From assembly GCA_937924145.1 (NCBI GenBank), contig CALDTJ010000350.1:1-44130 (forward strand): 44,130 nucleotides of DNA. The letters run 5' to 3'. This document shows, one piece after another, positions 24,821 through 34,536 of this stretch. Each line of letters opens with the position of its first letter. Positions within the stretch are counted from its first letter, which is position 1. The notes beneath the pieces were generated by a model that searched no databases, had not been told where the DNA came from, and saw only the letters and a program-made list of their open reading frames with translations. The position numbers and the translations under genes are program-made. The DNA comes from an uncultured Saprospiraceae bacterium (GTDB lineage Bacteria; Bacteroidota; Bacteroidia; Chitinophagales; Saprospiraceae).

Positions 24821-25372
24821 CTAGTCCAATTGTTTCTCCCGATAATTTCGATACATTCGAGCTGCCAGCACTAATAAAAACGCAAAAACTAGAATCCCGA
24901 CAAAAGCGTATAAAAAATTTAAAGTATTTCTATAAACGGCTAACAAAGCGATACTTAATAAAAATAGGGTAGGTAACTCATTCCATAACCTAAATTGAAA
25001 AGAAGTAAAATACCCTTCTCCTCGCTCCAACTTTTGAATCACTTTTTTAGCATGTAAATGATAAGCTAGCAAAGCAAATAACAGCACCAACTTCACATGC
25101 ATCCAAGTATTGACCTTCAGCCATTCCAATCCATGCAAATAAAGCATTGCTAAGCCACAAACCCAAGTAATCATCATGCCTGGATTACAAATGATTTTAT
25201 AGACTCGCCACTGCATGGCATTAAATTCTTTGATGAGAATACTCCGAGCTGGTTCTGGTCTTTTCATTGCCTCCGTATGGTAAACAAAAATGCGAACAAG
25301 GTAAAATAATCCTGCAAACCAAGAGACAAATCCGAAAACGTGCAATGCTTTAAAAAAAAGGATGGATGGCAT
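24821..25372 (-). CDS. hemJ: HemJ-like protoporphyrinogen IX oxidase (CopD/HemJ family)
   Basis: A 183-residue integral inner-membrane protein with about five helices. The first segment, FKALHVFGFVSWFAGLFYLV, followed by RIFVYHTEA, and the later NTWMHVKLVLL segment are typical of HemJ, the heme-synthesis enzyme that oxidises protoporphyrinogen IX in organisms lacking HemG/HemY. His11, Arg27, His92 and Lys94 match the conserved positions as I recall them. Databases may list such proteins under the broader CopD family; the short length and the Arg-Tyr/His motif favour HemJ. No other heme gene is adjacent. Basic C-terminus (RMYRNYREKQLD) probably cytoplasmic. Confidence 0.8.
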   Translation of the reverse strand: MPSILFFKALHVFGFVSWFAGLFYLVRIFVYHTEAMKRPEPARSILIKEFNAMQWRVYKIICNPGMMITWVCGLAMLYLHGLEWLKVNTWMHVKLVLLFALLAYHLHAKKVIQKLERGEGYFTSFQFRLWNELPTLFLLSIALLAVYRNTLNFLYAFVGILVFAFLLVLAARMYRNYREKQLD

Positions 25373-25444
25373 TTATTTAATTATTTGAGTGCGTAAATTA
25401 GGAACAACTTAAACATGTTTTAAGACTTTGATATGACTTTTTTC

Positions 25445-25540
25445 TAAACCACAAAGCAACAAAGAACACAAAGGAAATTCACAAAGTGAATTTTACCTTT
25501 GTGAAAACTCTTTTGGGTCCTTTTGTTTCTTTGTGGTTTA
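25445..25540. repeat. Inverted repeat of ACCACAAAG type
   Basis: TAAACCACAAAGCAACAAA (25445-25463) pairs with 25522-25540 at 18 of 19 positions. An inner AAATTCAC/GTGAATTT palindrome (about 25476-25493) and further CAAAGG/CCTTTG pairing lie inside. It occupies part of the 357-base gap between hemJ and the sprA terminator; the rest of the gap shows no gene. Confidence 0.8.
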
Positions 25541-25665
25541 AAATTAAGTGTAATAGGCTATTATATCATATAACTCTTTACTTCTAATTGGTTTCAACTC
25601 TAAAATTAAACGCAAGGTATTTTAAAAAGAAAAAAATAATGAAATATTTGGGTAATATTTCAAAT

Positions 25666-25702
25666 AAAAAAGGCGATGAAACCAGAGTTCCATCGCCTTT
25701 TA
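25666..25702 (-). terminator. Rho-independent terminator of sprA
   Basis: On the minus strand, AAAAGGCGATG pairs perfectly with CATCGCCTTTT and a T run follows the stem. It lies 28 bases after the sprA stop codon. Confidence 0.9.
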
Positions 25703-25729
25703 GAAGCTATATTTTGTATTAACTTGCGT

Positions 25730-28700
25730 TTAATTCAGAGAGAATCGAATAGTTAAACCTCCTTGAACATTCGTATTATTAAACGATTGCGAAGTATAAG
25801 GAACCGTCCGATTATAATCAACGAATAAACGTACATTTAACTGACTATTGATCGTATAGTCAATAGATGGAGAGATTCTTAAGGTCTTTTCTCCTCTTGT
25901 AGGTTCACTTTCCCTAAAGTCGTCTAGAACGTGCTTGTACGTAATATCATCTCTGAAAGAGAAATCAAATTTGATATTTAAGTCATTCGCTTGCGCTTGT
26001 CCTTGTCCTTGACGACCGCCACCCGGTAGGGCAGAAGGTGGTTCTTGTTGATCCTTATCTCCCTTTTTCTTCTTCTTTTTCTTTGGAGCGCCAAATTGTA
26101 AGAATGGAATATTGACATCTTTTAGTCTGTGCCCAAACCCGATTACATATTCGGTTGTATTCTTTTCATCTAATTCACTATTTAATAAAGAGAATGCAAG
26201 TCTTCTTGCTTTCTTGAAATCTAAACGAAGATTCATCCCACTTTTCATCCGCATATCTAATCCTAGTAACGGTTGGAATTGTTCATCTATCACTAAGGCA
26301 GGAATTTCAAAACGAGCATAATAGTTGTTTGTCTGCGGGTTGATATTATTCAAACCTCTTGGGGCAGCCTCATCAAACTGAAAGTTGGTATTAAAGGAGT
26401 TGATGGTCAAGGTCGATTTATACCCATGAGTAATGCTAACATTTTGGAAAATGTCACTTAATTTACCCACTTTCGCTAAGCCGTTATAAGTCAATCGCCA
26501 GTTAGGTTTAGGAATAATATTCTGGAATTTTCGAGCATCGTCATACAATTCAATAGTGTTCGGGTTTTGCCCTGTATAGGCTGCCAAAAACGCAGGAATT
26601 AAGACTTCTTGTTGCGCCTGACCATAACCAAACTTAAAGCCATCATTGTCTGTGGAATGTGGAAGTCCTGTGTCATCCAATCGCTCAGAGAGGATTTCTC
26701 TATACCTTTCCATTGTTTGGAATAAGCCTTCTAAATCTTTTTCGAAAAGTGTATTTAAGGCAAAATAGGAAACACTCATAGAACCAATAACTCGTTCGTT
26801 GACATGTTCAATATTTTCTTCATAATTAGGCAGCCCTCTATCTGCGAATGAGGTGGTATCTTTAAAAAATTGAGTTTCGTTTTCTTGATAATTTCGGCTT
26901 GCCTCTAACTCAATTCTAAAATCTTTGACTGGTTCTAAAGTTACTTTCGCATCAATGGTCTGTGAATAATCTTTGATTACCTGTTGATTTAAAAATATAT
27001 TATTGGTAATCCAAGCCCCTTGATTACCTGTTCTACCTGCTGCTCGTTCAAACCATGCATCATTCGGAGAAACTCCAAGTACATAGTCCCAACCAGGAGC
27101 TGAGAAGTCATTTTGACCAAATAATTCAGCTTGTGGCTTGAACCCAGGAACGACCGAACCATAATTCTCAGAGTAGTTAAATCGAGCCTTTTTCAGCAGT
27201 AAGAATGGTCGGAGTATGGCTTTTTCAGCCTTAGAGATTTCTCTCTCTTTCTTCTCTTTTTTATCCTTCTTGTCGTCTTTACCGTCCTTGTCGTCTTTTT
27301 TCTTTTTCTTAGGAGTCGTACGACGAGTACTTCGCTTACGACCACCTTTACCATTGATCTCTTTTAAGTATTTAGACTTGTTGTATAACTTGTCAAAGTT
27401 AATGTCTAAATTGACCTGTCGAGTAGAACCATTTTGTATAACATTACCTAACGAATCGACGTTAACGGCGGATCTACTCCAATCATAAGTCGCACTATAT
27501 TGCCCTTTTAAGGTAATGAAATCTAAGATTGGGAAATTTTTCAATGGTACATTTATACTGGCATTGAGCGTGTGGTAATAGTTTTTATTACGACCAAAAT
27601 TCCTCAAGTTTTCATTGATGTAGTCTCGAGCAGTGCCATCGAATCGATTTCCAAACACATCATTTCCTTCTAAATCTAATTCATCAATTACCCCTTCATT
27701 CTCTGCTCTGAAATTCACTTTTAAGGCTTTCATAATGTCCCATTTGACATCATAATTTCTATTCCACAAGAATTTACGGATAAAGTAGGTATCAAAGGCA
27801 TCTTCTACAAAGCGATACTTAGTTTCCTGTAAATGCCGGTCCAATAATGTATTGAAAGTGAAAGAGTTCGGTAATGGATTAAAGTTGATTTCTTTGATGA
27901 ACTTTAGATTCTTATTCTTTACTTTCTTAAATGGTTGAATATATTTCGGTCGCCAAGAAAAACTATAATCTATGCCACCTCGATAAATATCTGTCTGATC
28001 GTTTTCAATTAAAGCGTTTCTTCTCACCGTCTTCGTATGATTATAAGAGAAACTAAAGTTGGAAATATCCCAAGGCATTGGCTTAGTATCGTTCGTCTTT
28101 TCTTTTCGAACATTACTAAAGTTAATCGTACTGATAGATTGAAATTCTTGTGCTTGTTTTTTGATAGAGTCTCGCTGCGATGCAGGGGCTATATCTAATT
28201 TATCCTTTAACGGAATATCTAAATCATAAGGATCAAATTCAGGTGTAAAAGTAGTTACCGATTTCTGCGCGTAGAACGGTATTTTGATACCTGACTTTTC
28301 TGGTAAAAACTTTCCTAATTCTAAGTTAGTCGATGCATCGTATTGAATATAATTTTCTCTCGAACGCTCGTTTACTTTCTCTTCCAGTTGTCCCCAACCT
28401 GCGGTACTAAAGTTACCTGCTAAAGTAGCATTACCTAAATCGGCTAATTGGACATCAACTCTTGCTAGACCAGCAGAACCGCCTCTTTCATCAAACCCAC
28501 TTAACCTTAATTCGTTGACCCAAACTTCTGTACAGATTGGCGCACCATTGTCTCGCTTATTTCTAATTCCAATCATTACCCCTTTGACCTGACCTAAGTT
28601 TGGATTTCCCAAGACCGTAATATTAGCACCTTCTTGTTCTTCGAAAGGAACTGTAAATGGTACATTTAAACTAAAATTAGGATCAGCGTTCCGACGTTTT

Positions 28701-31700
28701 TTAATCGAAATAAGGGAGTCTAATGGTAGGTCAACTTCATTTTGTTCTTGCCATACCTCTGCCACGTATTCTGCATTTAGTTGATTGGATTGTTGCATTT
28801 GACTTACCGTCACATTACTAATATCCGACATCGTAAGTGGCACCTGATACTCGTAATAATTCTCTTCATAATCACTACCAATTCGCATGAATAACTCGAC
28901 TTCTCCTCGTTCGTATTCCGCAAGACCGTCCTCATCTTCTGCGTGGACAAACATCCTCAGTCGATCGTAGACCCGCATATCGAAATTGGTCGGTTTGAAT
29001 ACGGCACGGGCATCCCCATCGGCGAGGTCACAGACACTTATGGACAGCGATTGCTCGTTTTGTAGGGCATTTGGAAATGCGCCTAGAGAGTTTTCCCGAA
29101 CGATTCTTGGAGGAAGTACATAACCGAAAGGTGCTCTATCTCCATTTTCATTAATATTTACAGAGTTGACATCAAAACTGGCATCTAACGGTGGATTGGT
29201 TGGAATACCGAATAATGTTCCTAATTCTCTAGTATACCTTCTCCATTGGTTTCTCACCAATTCTAGTCTTGCAAAACGGAAAGTTCTAGGATTTTGGAAA
29301 CCTGTCATATACATCCGTATAAATCGAATGGCTCTAAAATCACTAATACCTCCTACTGTACCCGTAGGTTGATTCAATGGAATTTTGAATCGATACCATC
29401 TTTCTTCATCTGCTGTACCTTCTCCTCTAGTTATTTCTACATCTGTTACAAAATCATTTAGTTCAATTCCTCCTGTACCATCTGTCTGGACAGGGATACG
29501 ATATTCGTAATAAGCTTCCGTCTCATTCAAACTATTATTTCGATCCAAGTCTTCATCGTCTGGATATTGTCTAGCACTTCTAGAGTTAATACCATTTCCT
29601 AAGTTTTGATTGTTTGGCTGATTTGGATTTTGTGGAATATTATTAAAGTTACCGTTGTTGTTATTATTATTGTTCGGCGAATTACCTTCTGGGCCATTGA
29701 ACTTATCGTATCGGATTCTAACTGGCGTATCACTCGTATAATCTAAGAAGTGAACGAAGTTGTCATTAGATGGATCGCTTAGAATACTGTCTTTAAATGC
29801 TTGGTTAATATTAGGATCTGCAAGTATAGTAGCAATCCAATCGGCATATAAAGCCTGTTCGCCTGCATCATTAAGCCCATCGAATCCAACATCTTGTGCA
29901 GTTCTAGCCGCCTCATTAGTATTGTCAAAATTAGGCACTCGATTAACTGTTCTTGGTACTCTACTCCAATTGGTCAAACGAACTAGCTGATCTTCAATAT
30001 TTTTACAAGTATCCCTAGGATCGTTTGGGTCTATTGTATTATTGCTATTATCTCTTAATGAGTCAGGAATAGGTAAACCATTTTCGAAGAATCGAGCACC
30101 ATCCCGTAGAATATCCTCTGAGACATTACCCAAGTTGAAAACGATTTCACCACCACCACTTTGATTTTGAATAAAAGGACTTAACATCCAGAATTCTATG
30201 AACTCTACATTGGCCGCTTGAAAATCAGTTGTTCTAAGGTCTCTCGTTATCCCTGCCCATCTACTACCTGGATCTCTCAGACTTCCATTATTATTTAGAC
30301 CCGCAGAAAACGGTGTTCCATCAGGCACATCAAAGTTATAAGGCCCTCTAGCGGTTGGATTATAATGAACATCAAATAATCGCTCGATTCCAGTATTAAA
30401 TCCATTCGCAGTTTGAGATTGATCGTTGGGGAATATCTCTCTGGTCTGAACTTGTCTAGTATACGGATCATCACCTGCACCAGCAGTCAATGTTTGGTCA
30501 ATAGAGTACCAGTCTAAATCGGCACGGTTGACCCCTCCTCTAATGTCATCAATCAATTCTGATTCTGGAAAATCTCTACCTCCATTTCTACCCGCCTTTT
30601 GTGGAACAGAAGAAATCGCCCATTCACTTACTGGAATACCCAATGAAGTTGGACTGGCAGCACCTTCAAAGTCATCAATGTAAACGGCACCACCGTCATC
30701 TGCTTGATTAATGGCTCTTGCGTGCCCAGGTTTTAGTGTCGCAAATTCTGCACTAACAGAAATAGAAGACTCTGCTTTGGTACTATAAAAAGGCAACGCA
30801 TCCAATGCTTTGGTCAACCAAGGTGCTTCTTTCTGAAAAGAGAAATCTAGACCATATACTTTATTATTAATTGGGTCATCCCCAAAGTTTACTTTTTGGG
30901 TAAAAGGTCTTTCAAACAATTGCATAAAAGTACCACCGATAGTCGCATTCTTGCCTAATTCATAATCGGCACGAACGCCTAGCATTGTTCTGGCTTGGAA
31001 ACCAAAGAGCGAATTGTCCTCAAAGGAGACATTTATCGGTACCCCTGAATTTAAAATCGCATCATTGATGATTTGAACTCGACCAATGTTATAATCAATG
31101 GTATAATCTACATCCCTTACCAATACTTGCCCACCTGCGGTAATCCGCTCTGAATCTGGAGGTAAATTGAAAGAACCCAGCGAAATCTCAGATGAAACAG
31201 AAGATTTGTATTCTCCTGTGATAACATACCGATTCAATTCAGGGTATTCCTTTGCTCGGAATAGCGTGGAGTCGTATAGTTGAGGAAAGGTGTATTGTTG
31301 GATCAACCGATCTGCCTCCGAACTATTACTTGCTCGTTCTCTGATCTCGTCTGCTAAAGATTCGCCGAAAGGCTCCAAAACAGGGAACATCACCCGACCA
31401 TTCTGCGGATTAATCGTCAATCCTGGCACATAATCAAAAACACCATCTGGCTGAGGATCTCTTAAAATATTTAGATTATCTAAATTCAATAAACGGATAA
31501 GTGGGAATTGAGATAAGCTAGGGTGTGGAATAAAACGCTTGTCTCCGCCCCCTGGATCTTGGTATAAAACCTCTAACCTAAATTCTTCTTCGTCCACTTG
31601 ATAGGCACCAACGTTATAAACGTTTTTCATCATCAAGTCCCACATCGGTAAATCTACCCGATTGGCAGAACTCTTCAACATTTTTACAAATAACACATTC

Positions 31701-33241
31701 GGATCATCTTGTGTACACTCATCTCCGTCTGAGTTTTTATCAGCTACATCATTGGCGAATTCACCGACTCTATAGACTCTACCGTTATAAGTATATTCAT
31801 AAGCAACCCCCAATACTTGGTTTGGCTGTACATTTACATTAATAGAAACAAATCCCAAATCTGGATTATAGGTAAATTCGGAAGGCGTTAACATTCTCGC
31901 TCTTACCTTTTCATAGTCAGTGATTTGTTGGAAGTTGAAAGGCTCGTTTTCTAATAAATTAACAATTTTCGTAATATCATGCGCATCTCTATCATCTAGC
32001 AATTCTCGTTCTAATGAGTTAGAACTATTTGCTGGTAAACCTCTGTTGAAAATGTCTCGCACAGGAGGTGTCGGAGGCGCTGCAACGGCAACCGTTCTTT
32101 CCGATTCCCCTAAATCTGCTATGGCTACGATTTCTCTAGGTGCATCTAAGGCATCTACTGTATTTCTATCGTTGGTTAACCAGACTTGAATTTTTGTGAT
32201 TTTGAAAAGGCTATTAATCTGTGGAAGATTTCGCAATGCCTCTTCGAAAGTTTGTTGATTATAGTGAGATAAGAAGAAGTGGCGGTTTTCGTCGTATTCG
32301 TCTGCAAAAACCTCAAATTCTTGTACTTGTGCTCCTCCTTCTAATTGAATATTTTCTCTCTGTGATTTTTGTTGAGCTGCTAATAAACTTAATTTCAAAT
32401 ATCCAAACTGTAAATCGGTTCGGAGACCAAATAGATTCTGGCTACCTTGGATAAGCGTTCCATTTAAGGGTAAACTTACGTTACCTGCCTCAATATTTTT
32501 GATGATGTCATCTTCACTAAAAGCATCACTGGCATATCCTAAATTCAATTGATTTTCAAAGTCGAAAGTCGCTTGGGTATTATAGTTAGTGGATAAATTC
32601 AGCTTGTCTCCAATCTTACCTTCCACGTTCATTTGAATGTCCATGTCGAAGTCAAAACCACCTCTTCTTTGTTGGCGTTGATCCAAACTTGGGTTTTCAT
32701 TATTTTGGTAAAAACCACCAAAAGTAATGTCAATATTCCCTTGTGGTTGGATAGAAACGTCCGTTCCTCCAAATAAACGATTGACTAGATTGCCTTCTAT
32801 TTCCGATTTTAGTTTAGAAATAGGATCAATTCGGCCACTAATATTATCGTCGTCATTATCGACGCCTGCCAAACTATTGAAGTAGGTTTTTTCCTGTTCT
32901 TTAGCTCGATAATCCATGTACTCTTGGAACGACATATAAGTTGGTGCCCGAAAATAATCATCTCCTAATTTTTCGGAAATAATGTATTGTCCTGTTTCAA
33001 CGTCATATTCCACGCTCTTTTCAATAACCGCAGGATCTTTTAAATCGAAAGGATTGTTATTCGGTGTGGAGATAAAATCGCCCGATCTATCTTCTATCGG
33101 TGGAAGGGTATCAGTGACAACCGTGATGATTGGTTCTTCAATTGGCGGAAAACCATAGTCAATCTCTAAACTTGGCCCTGTTGCCAATAAAGAGAGACTA
33201 GATACAATGGAAATACAAAAAAGTAAAAATGATTTGCTCAT
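25730..33241 (-). CDS. sprA: T9SS outer-membrane translocon SprA (Sov)
   Basis: SprA is the giant 36-strand outer-membrane channel of the type IX secretion system, required for export of gliding adhesins and CTD-tagged enzymes. At 2503 residues it is slightly longer than the roughly 2400 of characterised forms. A signal peptide (MSKSFLLFCISIVSSLSLLA) precedes the SprA N-terminal region (ISGRIDPISKLKSEIEGNLVNRLFGG, DITFGG) and long runs of alternating strands. Three low-complexity inserts stand out: an Asn/Pro-rich one near 1175-1205, a Lys/Asp-rich one near 1965-2002 and a Lys-rich one with GQGQAQ near 2380-2415. It ends with an aromatic-poor strand, GGLTIRFSLN. ATG at 33241 is preferred over an upstream TTG at 33250. 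Downstream of ruvA, as in many Bacteroidota. Confidence 0.96.
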   Translation of the reverse strand: MSKSFLLFCISIVSSLSLLATGPSLEIDYGFPPIEEPIITVVTDTLPPIEDRSGDFISTPNNNPFDLKDPAVIEKSVEYDVETGQYIISEKLGDDYFRAPTYMSFQEYMDYRAKEQEKTYFNSLAGVDNDDDNISGRIDPISKLKSEIEGNLVNRLFGGTDVSIQPQGNIDITFGGFYQNNENPSLDQRQQRRGGFDFDMDIQMNVEGKIGDKLNLSTNYNTQATFDFENQLNLGYASDAFSEDDIIKNIEAGNVSLPLNGTLIQGSQNLFGLRTDLQFGYLKLSLLAAQQKSQRENIQLEGGAQVQEFEVFADEYDENRHFFLSHYNQQTFEEALRNLPQINSLFKITKIQVWLTNDRNTVDALDAPREIVAIADLGESERTVAVAAPPTPPVRDIFNRGLPANSSNSLERELLDDRDAHDITKIVNLLENEPFNFQQITDYEKVRARMLTPSEFTYNPDLGFVSINVNVQPNQVLGVAYEYTYNGRVYRVGEFANDVADKNSDGDECTQDDPNVLFVKMLKSSANRVDLPMWDLMMKNVYNVGAYQVDEEEFRLEVLYQDPGGGDKRFIPHPSLSQFPLIRLLNLDNLNILRDPQPDGVFDYVPGLTINPQNGRVMFPVLEPFGESLADEIRERASNSSEADRLIQQYTFPQLYDSTLFRAKEYPELNRYVITGEYKSSVSSEISLGSFNLPPDSERITAGGQVLVRDVDYTIDYNIGRVQIINDAILNSGVPINVSFEDNSLFGFQARTMLGVRADYELGKNATIGGTFMQLFERPFTQKVNFGDDPINNKVYGLDFSFQKEAPWLTKALDALPFYSTKAESSISVSAEFATLKPGHARAINQADDGGAVYIDDFEGAASPTSLGIPVSEWAISSVPQKAGRNGGRDFPESELIDDIRGGVNRADLDWYSIDQTLTAGAGDDPYTRQVQTREIFPNDQSQTANGFNTGIERLFDVHYNPTARGPYNFDVPDGTPFSAGLNNNGSLRDPGSRWAGITRDLRTTDFQAANVEFIEFWMLSPFIQNQSGGGEIVFNLGNVSEDILRDGARFFENGLPIPDSLRDNSNNTIDPNDPRDTCKNIEDQLVRLTNWSRVPRTVNRVPNFDNTNEAARTAQDVGFDGLNDAGEQALYADWIATILADPNINQAFKDSILSDPSNDNFVHFLDYTSDTPVRIRYDKFNGPEGNSPNNNNNNNGNFNNIPQNPNQPNNQNLGNGINSRSARQYPDDEDLDRNNSLNETEAYYEYRIPVQTDGTGGIELNDFVTDVEITRGEGTADEERWYRFKIPLNQPTGTVGGISDFRAIRFIRMYMTGFQNPRTFRFARLELVRNQWRRYTRELGTLFGIPTNPPLDASFDVNSVNINENGDRAPFGYVLPPRIVRENSLGAFPNALQNEQSLSISVCDLADGDARAVFKPTNFDMRVYDRLRMFVHAEDEDGLAEYERGEVELFMRIGSDYEENYYEYQVPLTMSDISNVTVSQMQQSNQLNAEYVAEVWQEQNEVDLPLDSLISIKKRRNADPNFSLNVPFTVPFEEQEGANITVLGNPNLGQVKGVMIGIRNKRDNGAPICTEVWVNELRLSGFDERGGSAGLARVDVQLADLGNATLAGNFSTAGWGQLEEKVNERSRENYIQYDASTNLELGKFLPEKSGIKIPFYAQKSVTTFTPEFDPYDLDIPLKDKLDIAPASQRDSIKKQAQEFQSISTINFSNVRKEKTNDTKPMPWDISNFSFSYNHTKTVRRNALIENDQTDIYRGGIDYSFSWRPKYIQPFKKVKNKNLKFIKEINFNPLPNSFTFNTLLDRHLQETKYRFVEDAFDTYFIRKFLWNRNYDVKWDIMKALKVNFRAENEGVIDELDLEGNDVFGNRFDGTARDYINENLRNFGRNKNYYHTLNASINVPLKNFPILDFITLKGQYSATYDWSRSAVNVDSLGNVIQNGSTRQVNLDINFDKLYNKSKYLKEINGKGGRKRSTRRTTPKKKKKDDKDGKDDKKDKKEKKEREISKAEKAILRPFLLLKKARFNYSENYGSVVPGFKPQAELFGQNDFSAPGWDYVLGVSPNDAWFERAAGRTGNQGAWITNNIFLNQQVIKDYSQTIDAKVTLEPVKDFRIELEASRNYQENETQFFKDTTSFADRGLPNYEENIEHVNERVIGSMSVSYFALNTLFEKDLEGLFQTMERYREILSERLDDTGLPHSTDNDGFKFGYGQAQQEVLIPAFLAAYTGQNPNTIELYDDARKFQNIIPKPNWRLTYNGLAKVGKLSDIFQNVSITHGYKSTLTINSFNTNFQFDEAAPRGLNNINPQTNNYYARFEIPALVIDEQFQPLLGLDMRMKSGMNLRLDFKKARRLAFSLLNSELDEKNTTEYVIGFGHRLKDVNIPFLQFGAPKKKKKKKGDKDQQEPPSALPGGGRQGQGQAQANDLNIKFDFSFRDDITYKHVLDDFRESEPTRGEKTLRISPSIDYTINSQLNVRLFVDYNRTVPYTSQSFNNTNVQGGLTIRFSLN

Positions 33242-33740
33242 GGTAAACAAGTGCGAAAATCCTAAGATTGAAAGGTTATGAATTACTAAGGGACCACAAA
33301 AACAATATTGACATATTTTTGTTTCCTTGTTAAGGATTTGAAATTGGATAGTTTTAAAAATTGATTATAAAGGATTTATGTATAATACTTATTCAAAATC
33401 TGTTCCATTTCCTTTGCCCATCAATCGGTTTTAAGTAAAGATGTCTAAAAACGTGCTGAACGCATGCAAGTTTCAACTTGCAATCAGCGAAATAAACACT
33501 AAAAAAAGTTGGATTTAGGAAATTGAGATAGTAGAAATGCTAATGTATTTTGTTGTTTTCTAATATTTCTAGTCACTAATTCTAATTCTGACTTTACAAA
33601 TAGTGTCGTCTATCAAACGAAATAGGGTGATTTAATTGCCTATCAAAGCTAATTTTAACAATATAACTTTGTTGACAACTGTAGAAGGCTTGATTTCAAT
33701 AAATTACGCTTTAAAAATAAGGCTATTCCTTCTACGTAAC
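33242..33740. other. Intergenic region between sprA and ruvA
   Basis: About 500 bases before the ruvA-side fold-back. No gene is visible. It contains a perfect palindrome GCAAGTT-TC-AACTTGC at 33466-33481, flanked by weaker complementarity (GCTGAACGCAT / AATCAGC), about 225 bases upstream of the sprA start. No clear TAnnTTTG box was found for sprA, so its promoter remains unidentified. Confidence 0.55.
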
Positions 33741-33828
33741 AGACGGGGAAAGGTTTATCGAGTTGCGAGTTGCGTGGTACTAGTTCGCTAAGCGATCACT
33801 ATTTAGTAATGCAACTCGCAACCCGTCT
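33741..33828. repeat. Nested inverted repeat abutting the ruvA stop
   Basis: Outer AGACGGG/CCCGTCT (33741-33747, 33822-33828), perfect 12-bp arms GTTGCGAGTTGC (33762-33773) with 33811-33822, and inner TACTA/TAGTA and TCGCT/AGCGA pairs form one long stem. The outer arm overlaps the last bases of ruvA. Likely transcript end for ruvA. Confidence 0.82.
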
Positions 33829-34417
33829 AGTTAAACTGCCGCAAGGACAATCGTATCAACTCTTCCACCGTCTTAACTTGTGGTTGCTCCTTCAAAATCT
33901 TACTCAATACTTTTTGTGATTGAATTTTGTTAAACCCTAAAGAAACTAGAGCAGATAACGCCTCTTTTCGCAATGTATTGTCTACACCTGTCACAACTAA
34001 CGGCGTATCGCCACCTTCTTTTAATAATTTATCTTTTAAGTCCAATATTAGTCTTTTAGCGGTCTTTGGACCGACTCCTTTTACTGCCTTAAATGCGGCT
34101 ACATTTTCTCCAATAATGGCGGATCGAATTTCATCTGGACTGATTGAGGAAAGCATCGTCTGAGCAGTACTTGGGCCGATGCCTGAGACAGAAATTAGGT
34201 GTCGAAATAATTTACGCTCTGCATCATCAGCAAAACCATATAAAGTGTGGCTATCCTCTTTGACTTGTAGGTGAGTGAGGATTTTGATCGTTTCTGCCTT
34301 TTCTATTTTGGTATAAGTGTGTAAACTGATATTTATTTTATAGCCAATTCCGCCCGTTTCAACGACTATAAATGTAGGATTTTTGAAGGAAATGGCGCCT
34401 TTTATGTAGGAAATCAT
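33827..34417 (-). CDS. ruvA: Holliday junction helicase subunit RuvA
   Basis: RuvA binds four-way DNA junctions and recruits the RuvB motor for branch migration in recombination repair. The 196-residue form starting MISYIKGAI has domain I (OB fold, 1-63), domain II with two helix-hairpin-helix motifs (LISVSGIGPSTA and AVKGVGPKTAKRLI, about 70-130) and the RuvB-binding domain III (LRKEALSALVSLGFN to the end). Start at 34417 is chosen because it gives the standard N-terminus; the longer frame would begin with TTG. sprA lies downstream on the same strand but more than 580 bases away, so the two may not be co-transcribed. Confidence 0.95.
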   Translation of the reverse strand: MISYIKGAISFKNPTFIVVETGGIGYKINISLHTYTKIEKAETIKILTHLQVKEDSHTLYGFADDAERKLFRHLISVSGIGPSTAQTMLSSISPDEIRSAIIGENVAAFKAVKGVGPKTAKRLILDLKDKLLKEGGDTPLVVTGVDNTLRKEALSALVSLGFNKIQSQKVLSKILKEQPQVKTVEELIRLSLRQFN

Positions 34418-34536
34418 AGTATTTGGGTTGTAGCTCAAACATTCTTGTCTGAGAAAACTATGGCTTTCTTAAAAGACAAAAATGATAAAAAGCACAAAAA
34501 TACGCTAAAATGGAGAATTTCTAGAGGTAAGGGTAC

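Noticed and set aside
25730-33241. Several open frames on the plus strand across sprA
   Set aside because: They are antisense to a continuous, recognisable 2503-residue protein, lack family resemblance or signals, and are expected by chance in such a long gene.
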